Positions 47,390-59,205 of a stretch of DNA of 64,000 bases are shown here, piece after piece. The translations under genes were made by a program, and so were the position numbers. The stretch spans positions 1,570,635 through 1,634,634 of the forward strand of contig SCFE01000053.1 of assembly GCA_004352715.1 (NCBI GenBank). The letters run 5' to 3'. The notes under the pieces are model-generated. The model worked only from the letters and a program-made list of their open reading frames with translations, had not been told where the DNA came from and ran no database searches. Position 1 is the stretch's first letter, and each line of letters starts with the position of its first letter. This stretch comes from Hofstenia miamia. Its lineage: Eukaryota > Xenacoelomorpha > Acoela.

Positions 47390-47712
47390 AATGTGATGTA
47401 AAATCCCAACCAACAATGTTGTGTATATCAACAAAATGTGTGCAAACAAGGTAAACATTCAAATAAAGTAAAATAAAACATCAAATTAAATTAGGTACCA
47501 TAAATAAATGTGTCACTATACCAAGTACATGGCTATGCAATTTCTATTATGTCACTAAAACACCCATGTCAATTTGCAAGACCTAACACAGCCCATGAGT
47601 CATAGTGTAACAGGCTTGCATTGGCCTCCCAACCAATCAGAAAATGTGCAATCTTCTTCCACCTACTTCTTGACCAATCAGGAAAAACTGTAACCTCATG
47701 GACTCATTCCTT

Positions 47713-47745
<33 letters not shown>
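47390..47745 (-). repeat. Dispersed repeat ending in (TA)n, right copy
   Basis: Reverse complement of the 16,258-16,620 copy; its TA end is at 47,719-47,745. The left-copy CpGs in TTGGTCGAGA, GAGATCGCAC, TTGATCGGTC and GTGACGTCAT appear here as CA or TG forms. Confidence 0.7.
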
Positions 47746-47748
<3 letters not shown>

Positions 47749-48768
47749 TGTATGATGTCAGTGTGATTTTTGACATGAAATTTTTATAAAACAAATATTA
47801 ATGCCAATGAATGCAAAATTTATGAAAATATAATGAAATATATGTAGTTACATAAAGTGAAATAGAATATGAAATTTAGAACTTTGTGGATGATTTTATT
47901 TAAATAGTCTAGCAACAACAATGTGAATTCAAACATGTTGAAAATGATGCAACATTTTTTCCAAAATTTGATTTTTTTTCCAAGTAGTGCATGGATTGTT
48001 ACAATTTCATAATTTGAATCTACATGTGCTACCCCTTACATATGGTTACTATGCTCCTTACTAAATTTATTCTCAATGAAGGATTGGTGTACACCACTAG
48101 AGTCAGGTCTCTATAAAAACCTATAGCCAAAGCAATTTGGCAAAATGTAAATGGTATTGTTCTAGCTAAACACTTTTTATGTATATTCTAAATAAGATAT
48201 CAAATGATAACCCAGATACATAAATTGGTTTTTGATGCAAGAAAAAGTATATCAGTACTAAGGCAACACAAAGTCATGACCATCAGAGTAGAGGATGTGA
48301 CATCATGAACAGCACAAGTAATTAACTCTCATGGATATTTAGAAGACATGACATGACAACCACAGCAAATGAAACATAAGCCCCATCACTAAGTAGAAAA
48401 TGTGAAGTTAGTATATTATGTGGGGAGGATTAAAATTACCTCCTCCTCTCCCATCCACTCCTGTTGTAGTCATCTAATCATAATGGTTATTTGCATGAAA
48501 CTTGGAATTTCAGATTTCAAAAACACATTATTACATTGCAAAATACTTTCTAAATATCTGCCATTTTATGTTTTTCAACTAGGGTTGCCATCTTCCATTT
48601 TTTACAAAGCTAATTACTATTATTATTGACAATATTGAGGTTGTTGTTTGTGCTTTGTGATTTAGAGGCACAGTGGACTTCAAATTATTAAGTAATTCTG
48701 TGCACTTTAAGATGTAGTTAATAAATTTTATTGTACATTGAAGTAAGATTTCTTCTCCAGACTATACA
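47746..48768. other. Non-coding, nothing recognised
   Basis: AT-rich and without CpG. The 75-codon frame at 48,402-48,629 has no family features. Confidence 0.5.
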
Positions 48769-49581
48769 TACCCAGATAACAATTTAAGGTCTAAACAACG
48801 TTGTTTTATGTTGTTATGTGGTTGTTTTATGTGTCAAAAACAACGTTGTTTTAACGTGAAAATGGTACCATTTCATTGGTTGAAACAACGTTGCTTCAAC
48901 AACATCACATTTGGTTGCTTTTTGGTTGTTTTTTATTCATGAAACAGCAATATTTTGAGGTCGTAACAACGTTGTTTTATGTTGTCACATGCTTGTTTTA
49001 GCATTACTTTTGTATGCAAAATAAAATTTTATATTGCTAAGCAGTTCAAACATTGCTGTTTAAACAAACACAAGCCCAACAAAGGGCAGACCACTATCTT
49101 TGAGATACTGTAAAGCATATTCAATACAAACATTTGTTAAAGATTTAAATGAATGTGTTGTATATAAATGATAACAATGAGCATAAAAATCTGCCAAATT
49201 TAACAAAAATTTAAAAATCTAAAATTAAGCACAATTTTGAAATAGTGCTTTCTTAAGTTGTGAAAAATCTCTTGTAACTTATGATATTTAACAGTCAATG
49301 TCAAGGTGTCCAAATATTCATGAATAAATTATTTTGAAAATTCACTTATCTGGTATATTATAATTTTTCACAAATTAAAAATTTCAAAAAAGGTTTTGCA
49401 AATCCTTTTTTATATAAAAGGATCTAGTAATAAAATAATAAAATGAGTTAAATTTGCAAGCATCTGCTCACTGATTATTTTTTACTAAAGTTGTTATTAT
49501 GATGTTAGTGGTTGCTGCAACAACCAAAAGTATGAAACAACTATAAACAACGTAAAAACAACCAAAATTGTTATCTGGGTA
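48769..49581. mobile_element. Non-autonomous DNA transposon (813 bp) with TACCCAGATAAC ends and CAACGTTG motifs
   Basis: The left end reads TACCCAGATAACAATTT. The right end is its inverted match, AAATTGTTATCTGGGTA, with one base's difference inside. ACAACGTTGTTTT-type palindromes occur at about 48,798, 48,840, 48,883 and 48,959, with a related CAACGTAAAAACAAC near the right end. No coding frame is present. Repeated sub-terminal palindromes are typical of transposase-binding sites; that role is inferred. Confidence 0.75.
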
Positions 49582-50902
49582 TTAGTATTGGGTCATCATT
49601 TAGGTAGATCTCTGCCTAGAAAATTGAATTTTCTTTTCTTTATCTTCAAAGTTGGAACATCAGTACTGAAAACAAATGCTTAGATTCAGACTGCCTAAGT
49701 AGAAGATGCACAGCCAGACACATGGTTTGGTTAGGAAAAACCACTTAGCTGAACACAGAAAGTTTGAGCTTACAAAAATTCACAGCTTGTTATGTTAGGC
49801 TAATAATATTCCTTTATTGACTCAAAACCTGACATCCAATCTAGGATAATTACCACTACATTTAAGTATACATTCTAACATAAAAATCATGTATTGATTG
49901 TTTATAGGTGTAATATATGTACAACTGGTCATCAAATTCTTTGTTAAGTTTGTACTAGTTTTTTGCAAGCACATGCAACATCTTTGAAAGCATTGTAAGT
50001 CTCATTTGTAATAAAAACTCATAATCATAGAACTTAACCTAGCTTGAGTTGACTGCATAAAAAAGCCTAATCATCAACATCAGCTTTGATTTGGGAATAA
50101 GGCTAATTCAATATTTCAATCATATTAGATAATTAAGCATGCATGCTTGTAACAAACTAATAATCAAAATATGATAAATATAACTAAATTTATTATAAAA
50201 AAATTAATAAACTCACAAACACAAGATGTAGTAGATATAAAATCAAAAAGCAATGTAACTTAAATATCAAAATACAAGTTTTGTGTGATGCAATCCATTA
50301 AAAAAGTTATTTAGGTTTCCCTGAGTCTAAAATTAAGACTGAAAAATTTTTGACAATATTACTTTAATGTTTAATTAAAGTTAATAACATCAATATTTAA
50401 TTAATTCTCTCTCCTAAGACTTTTCAAAGAGTTTTTTAGTGTGACCAGTGCCAATATTATTTTTGGGTTTACAAAGCACAAATATAATGTGCTGAATTTA
50501 AAATACAAAAATAAATTCAACTGGATAAATTTGATTACATTTTCACACTATTGGCATGTACCTTTTGAATTCTGTTGGGACATGAACTAGTAACACTTTG
50601 TCTTTGAAAAACTTAGATCAAATGAAAGTCACAATTTCATTTAAAAAATAATATTTATACACATAATTGCCCCTTGCAATAATAAATTGAAAATACACAA
50701 GCTTTTAGGGATGATGTCACACAATTTAGTTACATTAATATGTTTTGCTTGTATTGAGCTGCATTTTTATTCAACATTTAAATGTGTTTTTATTAACTGA
50801 GCCTGTGAGTCCCTCATATTTTCAGCCAATAATTGAGCTTATACAATGTATAAGTGATTTTCTGCATTTTGCTTTTTGCTATGTTGAGTAGTACAAAATT
50901 AT
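49582..50902. other. Non-coding, no CpG
   Basis: About 1.3 kb without a recognisable element; nothing resembles a gene. Confidence 0.5.
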
Positions 50903-51180
50903 AGGGTTGGTGCATAAGTCTTTTTGTTTTTTTAAATTTAATTAAAGCAGTCAATAATGCATTGCAAAGAATAATAATTGAACAAATGTATTAACAAGAA
51001 CATGAAACCAAAACTATGTTCTTTGCTTCATGAGTTGTCATCATTTTCACCATGTTGAAAATAATTAACACTGGATGCAATGCATTTTCTCCATCTATCT
51101 GGCAAAGTGTGAATTCCCTGACAAAAAAATTCTTCATTTTTAGACTTGAACCAGTTCAAAAATCAATAATATGGATTTGA
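50903..51180 (-). pseudogene. mariner transposase C-terminal remnant with one terminal repeat
   Basis: At 50,903 GGGTTGGTGCATAAGT, preceded by TA, is a mariner-type terminal inverted repeat (compare the AGGTTGGTGCAAAAGT class). Reading the minus strand from about 51,165, the frame gives EEFFCQGIHTLPDRWRKCIA followed by SVNYF, which is the characteristic C-terminus of mariner transposases ('FF..GI..LP.RW.K'). The catalytic D, D and D residues lie upstream in intact elements and are absent here, as is the other terminal repeat. The copy is therefore 5'-truncated and dead. The DNA from 51,180 to 51,340 encodes a lysine-rich stretch on the plus strand that I do not recognise. Confidence 0.75.
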
Positions 51181-51452
51181 ATGTTAACAATACTTGTTTG
51201 TTGTCAAACACAAGTTAGTTTCTGTTTGAAATTGAAAAAGAAATAAATCAGAATCTTGAAAGAAGGAAAAGTGCCAAAAAAGTAAAAGTACATCATAAAC
51301 AACTTAGGAGAAAAAACAAGGATAATGAAAAGTTATAGATGAGTTGAGTTATTACACACTCTTAAATGAATTATATTAAATGTATTAATATACACTGTAA
51401 ACTTTTTCTGCTTACAAGAATAGCTTACTCTTAGCTATTCTAAACTTCTTAG

Positions 51453-52334
51453 TGTAGAATGTCAGAGCAGAAGGTTGCTTAGGTGAAAATTTACTAGAGA
51501 AAAGTGATTCCAACAGAAACAAACACTCCAGGTAAACAAGAAACATTGGTAACTTATCTTAGTAACAAGTAACTGATCTCCAAAAGAAGGAAGTAAACAT
51601 CTTAGATAACCAATTACATGGCATCACTCCAAAGTGATATCCAGGATGTAAGGTTTGGAAACTTATTTGTGCAGTGCTACCCTATGTGTCTCACAACTTA
51701 TTATATAAGTTAATAAACTATCTCAGTTGTTCTATTAGATCTCAGCTGATAGGTAAATAGCATGTAATTCCCATAGATTCATGCTTGCCAATAAGCCTGA
51801 TTTAAACCCAGTGTAAATAAATATTTTGTGCATGTTTGTGTTGAATTTGAAAGCCAAAGTTTTGTAGCCTATACATACCTGTAGCAGTGACTTAATGCAG
51901 TCCATAATTTGGGCTGCAACTGTCTTAAGAACTATTTGTCATCCTTAGATCAGAGGAGGGATTCCCAAATTGTAGCCAGGTGCTTACTCTCTTATCATAA
52001 TAAAAAAATATTTGATCAATAGCAAGCAGCAAATAAAATACAGTTTTAGTGAGATAACATCAATTCACCCAGTTACAGTTGCAATCATATTTATACAAGC
52101 TCTGAGTAGTACATGCACTTTGCTGACACTTTAGAATTCAATTCCTTTGCAAATTTAATTGAGCAATGACACTTGCTGCATAATCAAGGGGCAATAATTA
52201 AATAGTGCCACAAACTACAAAATTGTGTCACTGTTGTCATCTGAAGGATGAAATAGTAAAGTTAATAGGATGACAAAATAATAAAAATAATCATGGTAAA
52301 AATAGCCACTACAAGGTCCCTGAGTGACTCTACA
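51453..52334 (+). repeat. Solo LTR, copy 1 (TGTAGA...TCTACA)
   Basis: Starts TGTAGAATGTCAGAGCAG, ends GTGACTCTACA, and is homologous along its length to 58,303-59,205 (for example TAATTTGGGCTGCAACTGTC against TGATTTGGACTGTCTGG, and the TTCCCTTGCAAA region). The flanking 4-mers TTAG and TTAT agree in three of four positions. No gag or pol is adjacent. Confidence 0.65.
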
Positions 52335-54149
52335 TTATGTATTTTGTAAAGTCTTTTGAATAAAAATTGTTATTTGCTTAGTTATTCATATTATCTGATT
52401 TTTGCACAAGTTTTACACAACTTGATTGTGTTTGTTAATGAGCTTAGTTTGATTCAATTTAAGTATTAATCATCCTTATTTTATTAATTAATAGAATTAA
52501 TACAAGCTTAAGCACTATCCATGTAAGGGATTAATTTTAGAAAAGCCATGATTCTGTATGTTGTGGAGAGATGTTGAAGATATGGATAAAGTAATGCCTT
52601 AAGTCAAATTATAGCAGGTTTCATAGCTTGCACATTAATCTGAATGATAATTAGGAAATCTTTATAGACACTAAAACTCAATATACTTACATGTAGAGGT
52701 TATCATTCATATTGAATGCTTGGTTGAAAGTTGATAAATAAACAGAATGATGAATAAATGATTCTTTCCTATTTATAGCTACATTTGACAATTGTGAAAC
52801 TAAGGTTATATCAGAGTTGTTTGTACTTGAAATCTTTCATTTATTAAACTTAAAAAATTAGGCTAAGAGTTTTAAGTAATTTTTACTTGACCAAATATTT
52901 AATTCACATCTAAGCAAGTAAATGCTTTTCCTTATTTTGTTGAAACTATAGCTTAAGCCTGAAAAACTATCATAAAATCTTTTCAAGAGACTGTATAAAA
53001 ATCTCTTTTCATAAGGTTATATTCAACAATTGTTATCCTTAAGTCTAAGACAATGCTGTTGAGAACTAAACACCACTAGAAATGGCATGGCTCAGCTCTA
53101 GACTTGTTTATTTCTCTTACAAAAATTACTTTATAAAGATTTCATCTCTTGCCTTGTTGATGACTTATCTCACAATGAGGGCTGCTATGAGAAGCAGAAA
53201 TACAAACAAAGTGAGAGCCCCATCTTATGTTATGTTGGTTGATGTGTTCTTTGCAATCTCATGTGAGAGTTATGTTGAATACTATTTACTACATTAGTGT
53301 TTAAATATATGTTATTGTACTTGTTTAACCTTTTGTTTGTCAGTTATCAGTGAATGAATTAAGTTTGTTGTTTTATGAATAAGATTACCTTGTTATAGTC
53401 TAACCCTATTGTAGTTGCTTTTTAATATTTAGAAAAGAATAACAAGGATTTTTATGCAGTCCCTTGAATGGAGATACTGTCTTATCTAAGAATGTTTCCT
53501 AAACTCAAACAACAAGTTCAACAGATGAGTTTCATTTGGCACAATTAAATTTAGAATAAATATTATTTTTCCAAATAATTAATTCTGTGGATATTTTTAA
53601 GGTGATGTAACAACATTTTTTAAGATAGATGCTAGCTTAAGTAACTTAGATGTTTGGGATTCATAATATTTATCTGATGAATTACCAGTATTGCCATTTA
53701 TATTGCCACCTAAGCCATCAGTCATTTTAGGTTAAATTGTAGGAGTTTTTATTTGAAAGAATACATGCTAAGGCTAATTCAAAATTATTTATATGTAGTG
53801 GTAATATTATCAGTAAATGCCCAGTTAGAAAGATTGATGAAACTCAATGAATGAATAAATGATTATTCCTTGTCTCTTTTGAATTATACTTTTAATATCC
53901 TTTACAATTGGTATTAAAGTAATTGAAGTTGTTATTAACTTTAAAATCTTTTTTAATTTTTCACTCTTTTGCTTAATGAGTCAATTCAGGTTTTTACTTA
54001 AACTGCTAATATATTTCAGCTAAATTAGTAAACACTTGTTCATCTAGTAGAAAATTATGATCTTAATCCAATTTTAATGCTGGTCAAGAGACCTTTAAAA
54101 ATTCTTATCTTTCTTCAATAAATTAGATGTGAACTACAAAGTTGTTGTC
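52335..54149. other. Non-coding, no CpG
   Basis: Nothing recognised. A phrase AATGAATAAATGATT occurs at about 52,751 and 53,848, which may mark small related repeats. Confidence 0.4.
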
Positions 54150-54320
54150 TTATTTACAAATCACTTTTATCATTAAGTGCACTAAGTAACAAAACCATTA
54201 ACAGAAAATTTACTATAAGCAAAGTTATACAAATGCAATAAATTCTATTCACAAGCTAATGTTGTCAAGTAGTAAGAATCAGCTGATTATGAATTTACAT
54301 TAAAATACAACAAACACAAT
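54150..54320 (+). repeat. Partial extra copy of the long inverted-repeat arm
   Basis: Direct match to about 55,385-55,545: AAATCACTTTTATCATTAAG against AAATCAGTTTTATTGTTAAG, then AAGTAACAAAAC and CACAAGCTAA-GTTG. Confidence 0.6.
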
Positions 54321-55344
54321 TACATTATGGGGTTTTCACTCTGCTTCCCCTTCTCCCACAGCAGCCATCATTGTCAAACAATACATTGCCACAGAAGACA
54401 AGTGACAAACCTAAATACATAGCATAGGCAAGCAAGTCTTGAAATGAGTCATGATAATCCTAATGTTAACAATCCTATTGTATACATATTGGTTAAGCAA
54501 TGCTCCTTCCCTTATTTTCCTATGAAAAGAACAAAACACTATGAACACATAATGTTCAAAAAGACACAAAACCTCTTTCATGACATTTGTTACAGTACAA
54601 GGCCATTACAAGGCAGTTCTTATAAAAGACCACAAAATTCCAAATTCTTTAGCTCTTTGAAATTACAAAATAATAATGTTACAATTTAAGCTCTTCCCAT
54701 TGATTTGATTTACTAACAATAAAAATATACATATATTCATTGACATACAGAGAACAATTAAAATATTATCAAGATATATTAAAAGTCATGTTGCTCAAAT
54801 TGAAAGGAATTCACTAATAAATGTTAGCACACATTGATAAACCATATTCATTTATCAATTCCTGAATTTAAAATTTGGCTATTGTTTTAAACAATTAACT
54901 TGAATTTTCAAATGAAATATTAACATTTAGTTAGTCTAATAACTTTTTAATTAAGCTCTACATAATCAATTAAAATGTATTTTTACAACTTTGGGAATGA
55001 TTCAAGTTTGTGGTTAAATTTAAACTATAAAGGCTCTCAAACAAATAAGCTAATACTATTTAAATTTCAGTTTTCAATCTAATCACTCTTTAAAAATTAA
55101 TTTTAGTTGAAGTAATTCAAGCATTTTGATTGGTTGAATTGCAAAAGAATAACATATTAAGAATACAGCAATTATGATCAAGAATTGTTTATAGTTAGAA
55201 TTAGTGTATTTTAATTTATTATTAAACTCAAGGCAATTGCAGTTACTAACAACTAAGATGCATTAATGTGTGATTACACAAAATGGGTAAAGGTGAGAGA
55301 TAATGTTCTTAATATAGAAGGCATCTCCCTACTGAATTAAATAG
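54321..55344. other. Non-coding, no CpG
   Basis: No element or gene recognised; the 81-codon frame at 54,444-54,689 has no family features. Confidence 0.45.
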
Positions 55345-55689
55345 GGGGACACATCCACCATTCCCCTGAGATTTGTGCTCATGCCTATAAATCAGTTTTA
55401 TTGTTAAGTACACTAAATAACAAAACAATTTACAGAATCATTGTTACAAGCAAAGTCAAGTAAATTCAATAAACTGTAGTCACAAGCTAAAGTTGCTGAG
55501 TAGGAAGGAATCAACTGTTACATTAAAATACATCAACAACTACAATGCCAAGTACATGAATCAGGTTTGTTCAATTTAAATTTCTAACAGAAAGAAACCT
55601 TCTCATAATTTTATTATGGCAAATGAGTAGCTTACATGTTTAAATCTTCTGCCAGGACAGAACAGAACTCTTTTTTCACCATCTCCAGG

Positions 55690-55850
55690 TGACATTTAGA
55701 AATCATCAACTTACATTTAAAATTAAAATTAAAAACTACAAATAGAAATGGTCAATTGACATTCAGAATTGAAAAACAAATTTAGAATTAATCAATTAAC
55801 ATTCAGAAATCATTAATTAACATTCAGAAGTGATCAATGAAAATGTCTTA
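55690..55850 (-). repeat. Sub-terminal array of about 20-22-base units, left
   Basis: Minus-strand units of the form TTTCTGAATGTTAATTGATN, at least five in a row, adjoining the left arm. Confidence 0.65.
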
Positions 55851-56084
55851 GTAGTGCATTTATTTATTTCATTGACAGAAAACCATATATTATATATAAT
55901 GGATTATAGGTTAAGAATAGCATAATACAATGGTAATAAAACTAAATGGAGAGAAGCATTAACTGATAAAATAATTAAATAAAACACATAAAACATTAAA
56001 ATTTTCAAACATTTTTAATTGCCAATGCACATGTCTTGCAATTGAGGGAAGCTGGATAAAAAGACATGCAATGTTGAATGGACC

Positions 56085-57420
56085 TAAGACATTCAGCCCT
56101 TGGGAGCTTTGCTAAATTTCTATGACCAAATTTTGAAGATATTGGGTCCTCTGCTCAATTAAACCAGTTCCAATCATGGGTGGCAAGGTAATTTCATTTT
56201 TTACCAGTGATTTAAAATTATTCCAGACACCTTCAATTGGGTTTAACATTAGACTATAAGGCACCAATCTCAAAATTGAAGCTTGTCTTGCAGCAACTGC
56301 TTCCTCTAAGTGACTATGACAGGGTGCATTGTCACANTCAAAATTGAAGCTTGTCTTGCAGCAACTGCTTCCTCTAAGTGACTATGACATGGTGCATTAT
56401 CACAAATGATGACCACTTCAGCAGCATTTTGTTGCTCACTCTCTTCAATATGAATGATGAGCTCCTTAACCCATTTATTCACAAGAATTAATGTGAATGA
56501 ACCTCTTTGAGTATTCATTTTAAGAATGCCTATACATCAAAGTTATGTTTAGCTTTTGGGATAATAATACACATGCACAGTGAACTGAATTTAATACCTG
56601 TGCATTAACTTTTAGCTTTTTAATTTTGACAAAAATGAATTGCCCTTTCTCCACAAAAAAATCTATTTGTTGGCCATTGCTCCTGCAGTATTCACTTGAA
56701 CTTAAATATATTTATCATGGGGGTAGTTAAATTAATTTCAAAGGTTTATGTTTAGAAATGTGGTCATTATGAGGTTTTTAAAAAACATTTAGTGGGATAT
56801 ATATATATGTTGTGCTAAATATTACTTACCAATAACATGTATATTTTGACCTCTAGAAGGAGGAAGAGTAATTGTTGCCCTAAAGCCTTTTCTGCTTTGT
56901 CCAAATCATTTTCAGCAAAATAAATTAAAATTTGTTTCATCCATGTACATATAGATGGTGTGATTCCTGGCTTGAAATAATTCATTCAACTTAAGCACAT
57001 ATTATCTGTGCTTTACTTTAATTGGGAGAGCATTCATGTGAACTGGTTCATAATGTAGCCTCTTGACTGTATACAATATGTCCTGCAAGTAATTTTCCAA
57101 TGTTGATATAATAAAATTCTTTCATATTTCTACAGACACTCTATTCTTTAGATGTTGTGGTGACACTTTTGGATTCTCTTCTATCCATTGTGCTAGATGA
57201 TCAATTTCTTGGGCATTCATAATTTTTGGCTTCCTTGAATCATGTTTATTAAAATCATTTTCTCACTCTTTATACAATGATATGTTGTTTTGTATTTAAT
57301 TGCCAGTGTTCTTGTGAAGTGCATCCAGTCTCCTCCTTTAATTGCCATTTCAACAATACACTCACAATCAATACTTCAACTTCTCTTATTCACTCTTCTG
57401 GATATTTGGATTTTGGACAA
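56085..57420 (-). pseudogene. Tc1/mariner-IS630-type transposase, decayed and interrupted
   Basis: Read right to left. An N-terminal helix-turn-helix-like part (57,420-57,160) includes EIDHLAQWIEENPKVSPQHL. The first catalytic Asp is in TIYMDETNFNLFC (about 56,960), followed by GFRATITLPPSRGQN. After an interruption (about 56,540-56,850) comes RGSFTLILVNKWVKELI (56,500), then the second Asp in VVIICDNAPCHSHLEEAV (about 56,405). The DDE_3-type 'NPIE.VW' block LNPIEGVWNNFKSLVKNE (about 56,240-56,190) carries the Glu. The enzyme would cut and rejoin the transposon ends. Stops are frequent, as expected where CGA codons have become TGA. A 66-base duplication around the N at 56,337 is an assembly overlap. 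I identify the DDE_3/IS630 superfamily with confidence, not the subfamily. Confidence 0.8.
56640..56815 (+). repeat. Diverged 3' end of the 1.9-kb unit inside the transposase gene
   Basis: GCTCCTGCAGTATTCACTTG, AAATATATTTATCATGGGGG, GAAATGTGGTCATTATGAGG and a final (TA)n run match 7,330-7,490 in order. It separates two halves of the transposase that are adjacent in intact family members, so it is an insertion. Both CpG sites of the left copies are lost. Confidence 0.75.
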
Positions 57421-57994
57421 AATTTCTGTGTGAAATATTGGACAACTGTTATTTACTGTCATTTACTGAAGCAATTTTTATGGAAAATATGTGTGCATGG
57501 ATTAACATAACAAACAATGTTTCTCTGCAAAGTTTTTCTGCAAATTGTGCAATCATGATTAAAGCTTACCTAAAAAATTACAATAAATGCACATTGTTAC
57601 AATTGTTTATATATAACTAAACTTTAGTATTGTTATTTAAACATTTCTTTTCAATTTGAAATGGCATATTTATTTATGTTAATTTAAAAAAGTTTAATAA
57701 GTGATAATTTAATTAATAAAGAAATGTTAAGATGCTTGAAGTTGGTAAAACAATTAAAACATTGGCCTAACTAATGGAAGTAATAACTGCTATTATTGAA
57801 AAGCTATATCAAAATTCTTATTGTAATTTATTGACTTCTAAGCAATTTGTTTAGAGGTTCATGTCATGCTCTCAGAAACCAACTTAATAAAAATGTTAAA
57901 ATTGTATTTTACAACTTACAGTTTTATTTCCAAACATTGTATCATTTTAGACAACCTGTGAATATGGAATATTTGTATGTAATTAAGGATTTCT

Positions 57995-58300
57995 AAATGT
58001 TAATCATGTCTGAATGTTAATTAATAATTTCTGAATATTAATTGATGAATTCTGGATGTTGTTTTGCATTTCTGAATGTCAATTGACCCTTTTTGAATGG
58101 TAATTTATGAATTCTAAACATTGTTTTTCATTTCTAAATATAAACTATGCTTTTCTAAATGTCAGTTTTGATTTCTGAAAGTAAATTGATGCTTTCTGAA
58201 TGTTAATTGATGAATTCTAAATGTAGTTTTTCATTTCTAAAGCTAAATTGACCATTTCTATTTGTAGTTTTTGATTTTTATTTGTAAAATGATTAATTTT
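57995..58300 (+). repeat. Sub-terminal array of about 20-22-base units, right
   Basis: About 14 degenerate units based on TTTCTGAATGTNAATTGA, the inverted partner of 55,690-55,850. Confidence 0.65.
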
Positions 58301-58302
58301 AA

Positions 58303-59205
58303 TGTAGAATCACAGGGGAGCTCAGACTGCTCCAGCAGTACTAGGAAAGAAGGTTACAAAGGCTACCATCACAGTGAGCAACCCACATTCCAACAGAACA
58401 ATAAAGATATTGGTAATTAGCCATTGTAACAAAGTAACAAGAAAGATCCACCAAGGACTCAATTCCAATGACAACCAACTTGCATGGCATCATGCTGAAG
58501 CAGTATCCATGAAGAGAATTCCAAGCTTGCCAAGGTGCTAACTTACATGTCTCAAGTTGTTAATTTCTAGCTTAATAAAACAGTTCTCATTAGTTCTTAT
58601 TTCTCAGCTCATGTAATAAATAATAATAGCATGTAATTGCCATGCATTCACATTAACCAACAGTTTATTATCATCACAGTGTAAAGTTGCAGGGTGCATG
58701 TTCAAATTGCAACAATCTATTATAAGTTGTTATTCCCTATACATAGACATACACCTAACTTCATTCCATCCATGATTTGGACTGTCTGGCAAATTTCACA
58801 CTAGAGGAGGAGTAACTCCTAAATTGTTGGCAGAGGCTTAAGCACTTATTATCAACTAATATAACATAATGCCTAAAAGGGGTTAGTAATTAAAGAAAAA
58901 AAGCAAATGCAGTAAAGTGAGACAAAGCTTATTTTGTGTCCTCACTACATGTCTCTCAAGTATTGTTTACAATTTTTCTTCATCATAAGTTCCCTTGCAA
59001 AATTAAAGAGCAATAACACATTGACACAATTCTGAGTGGACAAACAAATTTAATATCAAAATACTGCACTAGAAACTTAGTAATCTAAATTAAGTACATC
59101 AAAGTGAAGTCACAGACTAAAATCACAAGTAAGATTAAGCTTGAATTTTACAACAGTTAATCAAAACAATAAAATATTGAAAAGAGGGCCTCAAGTAACT
59201 CTACA
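58303..59205 (+). repeat. Solo LTR, copy 2 (TGTAGA...TCTACA), with TTAA target duplication
   Basis: Begins TGTAGAATCACAGGGGAG and ends AAGTAACTCTACA. TTAA precedes and follows it, a 4-base duplication of gypsy-type length. It interrupts the right inverted repeat of the mariner-type element exactly between array and arm. Confidence 0.75.
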
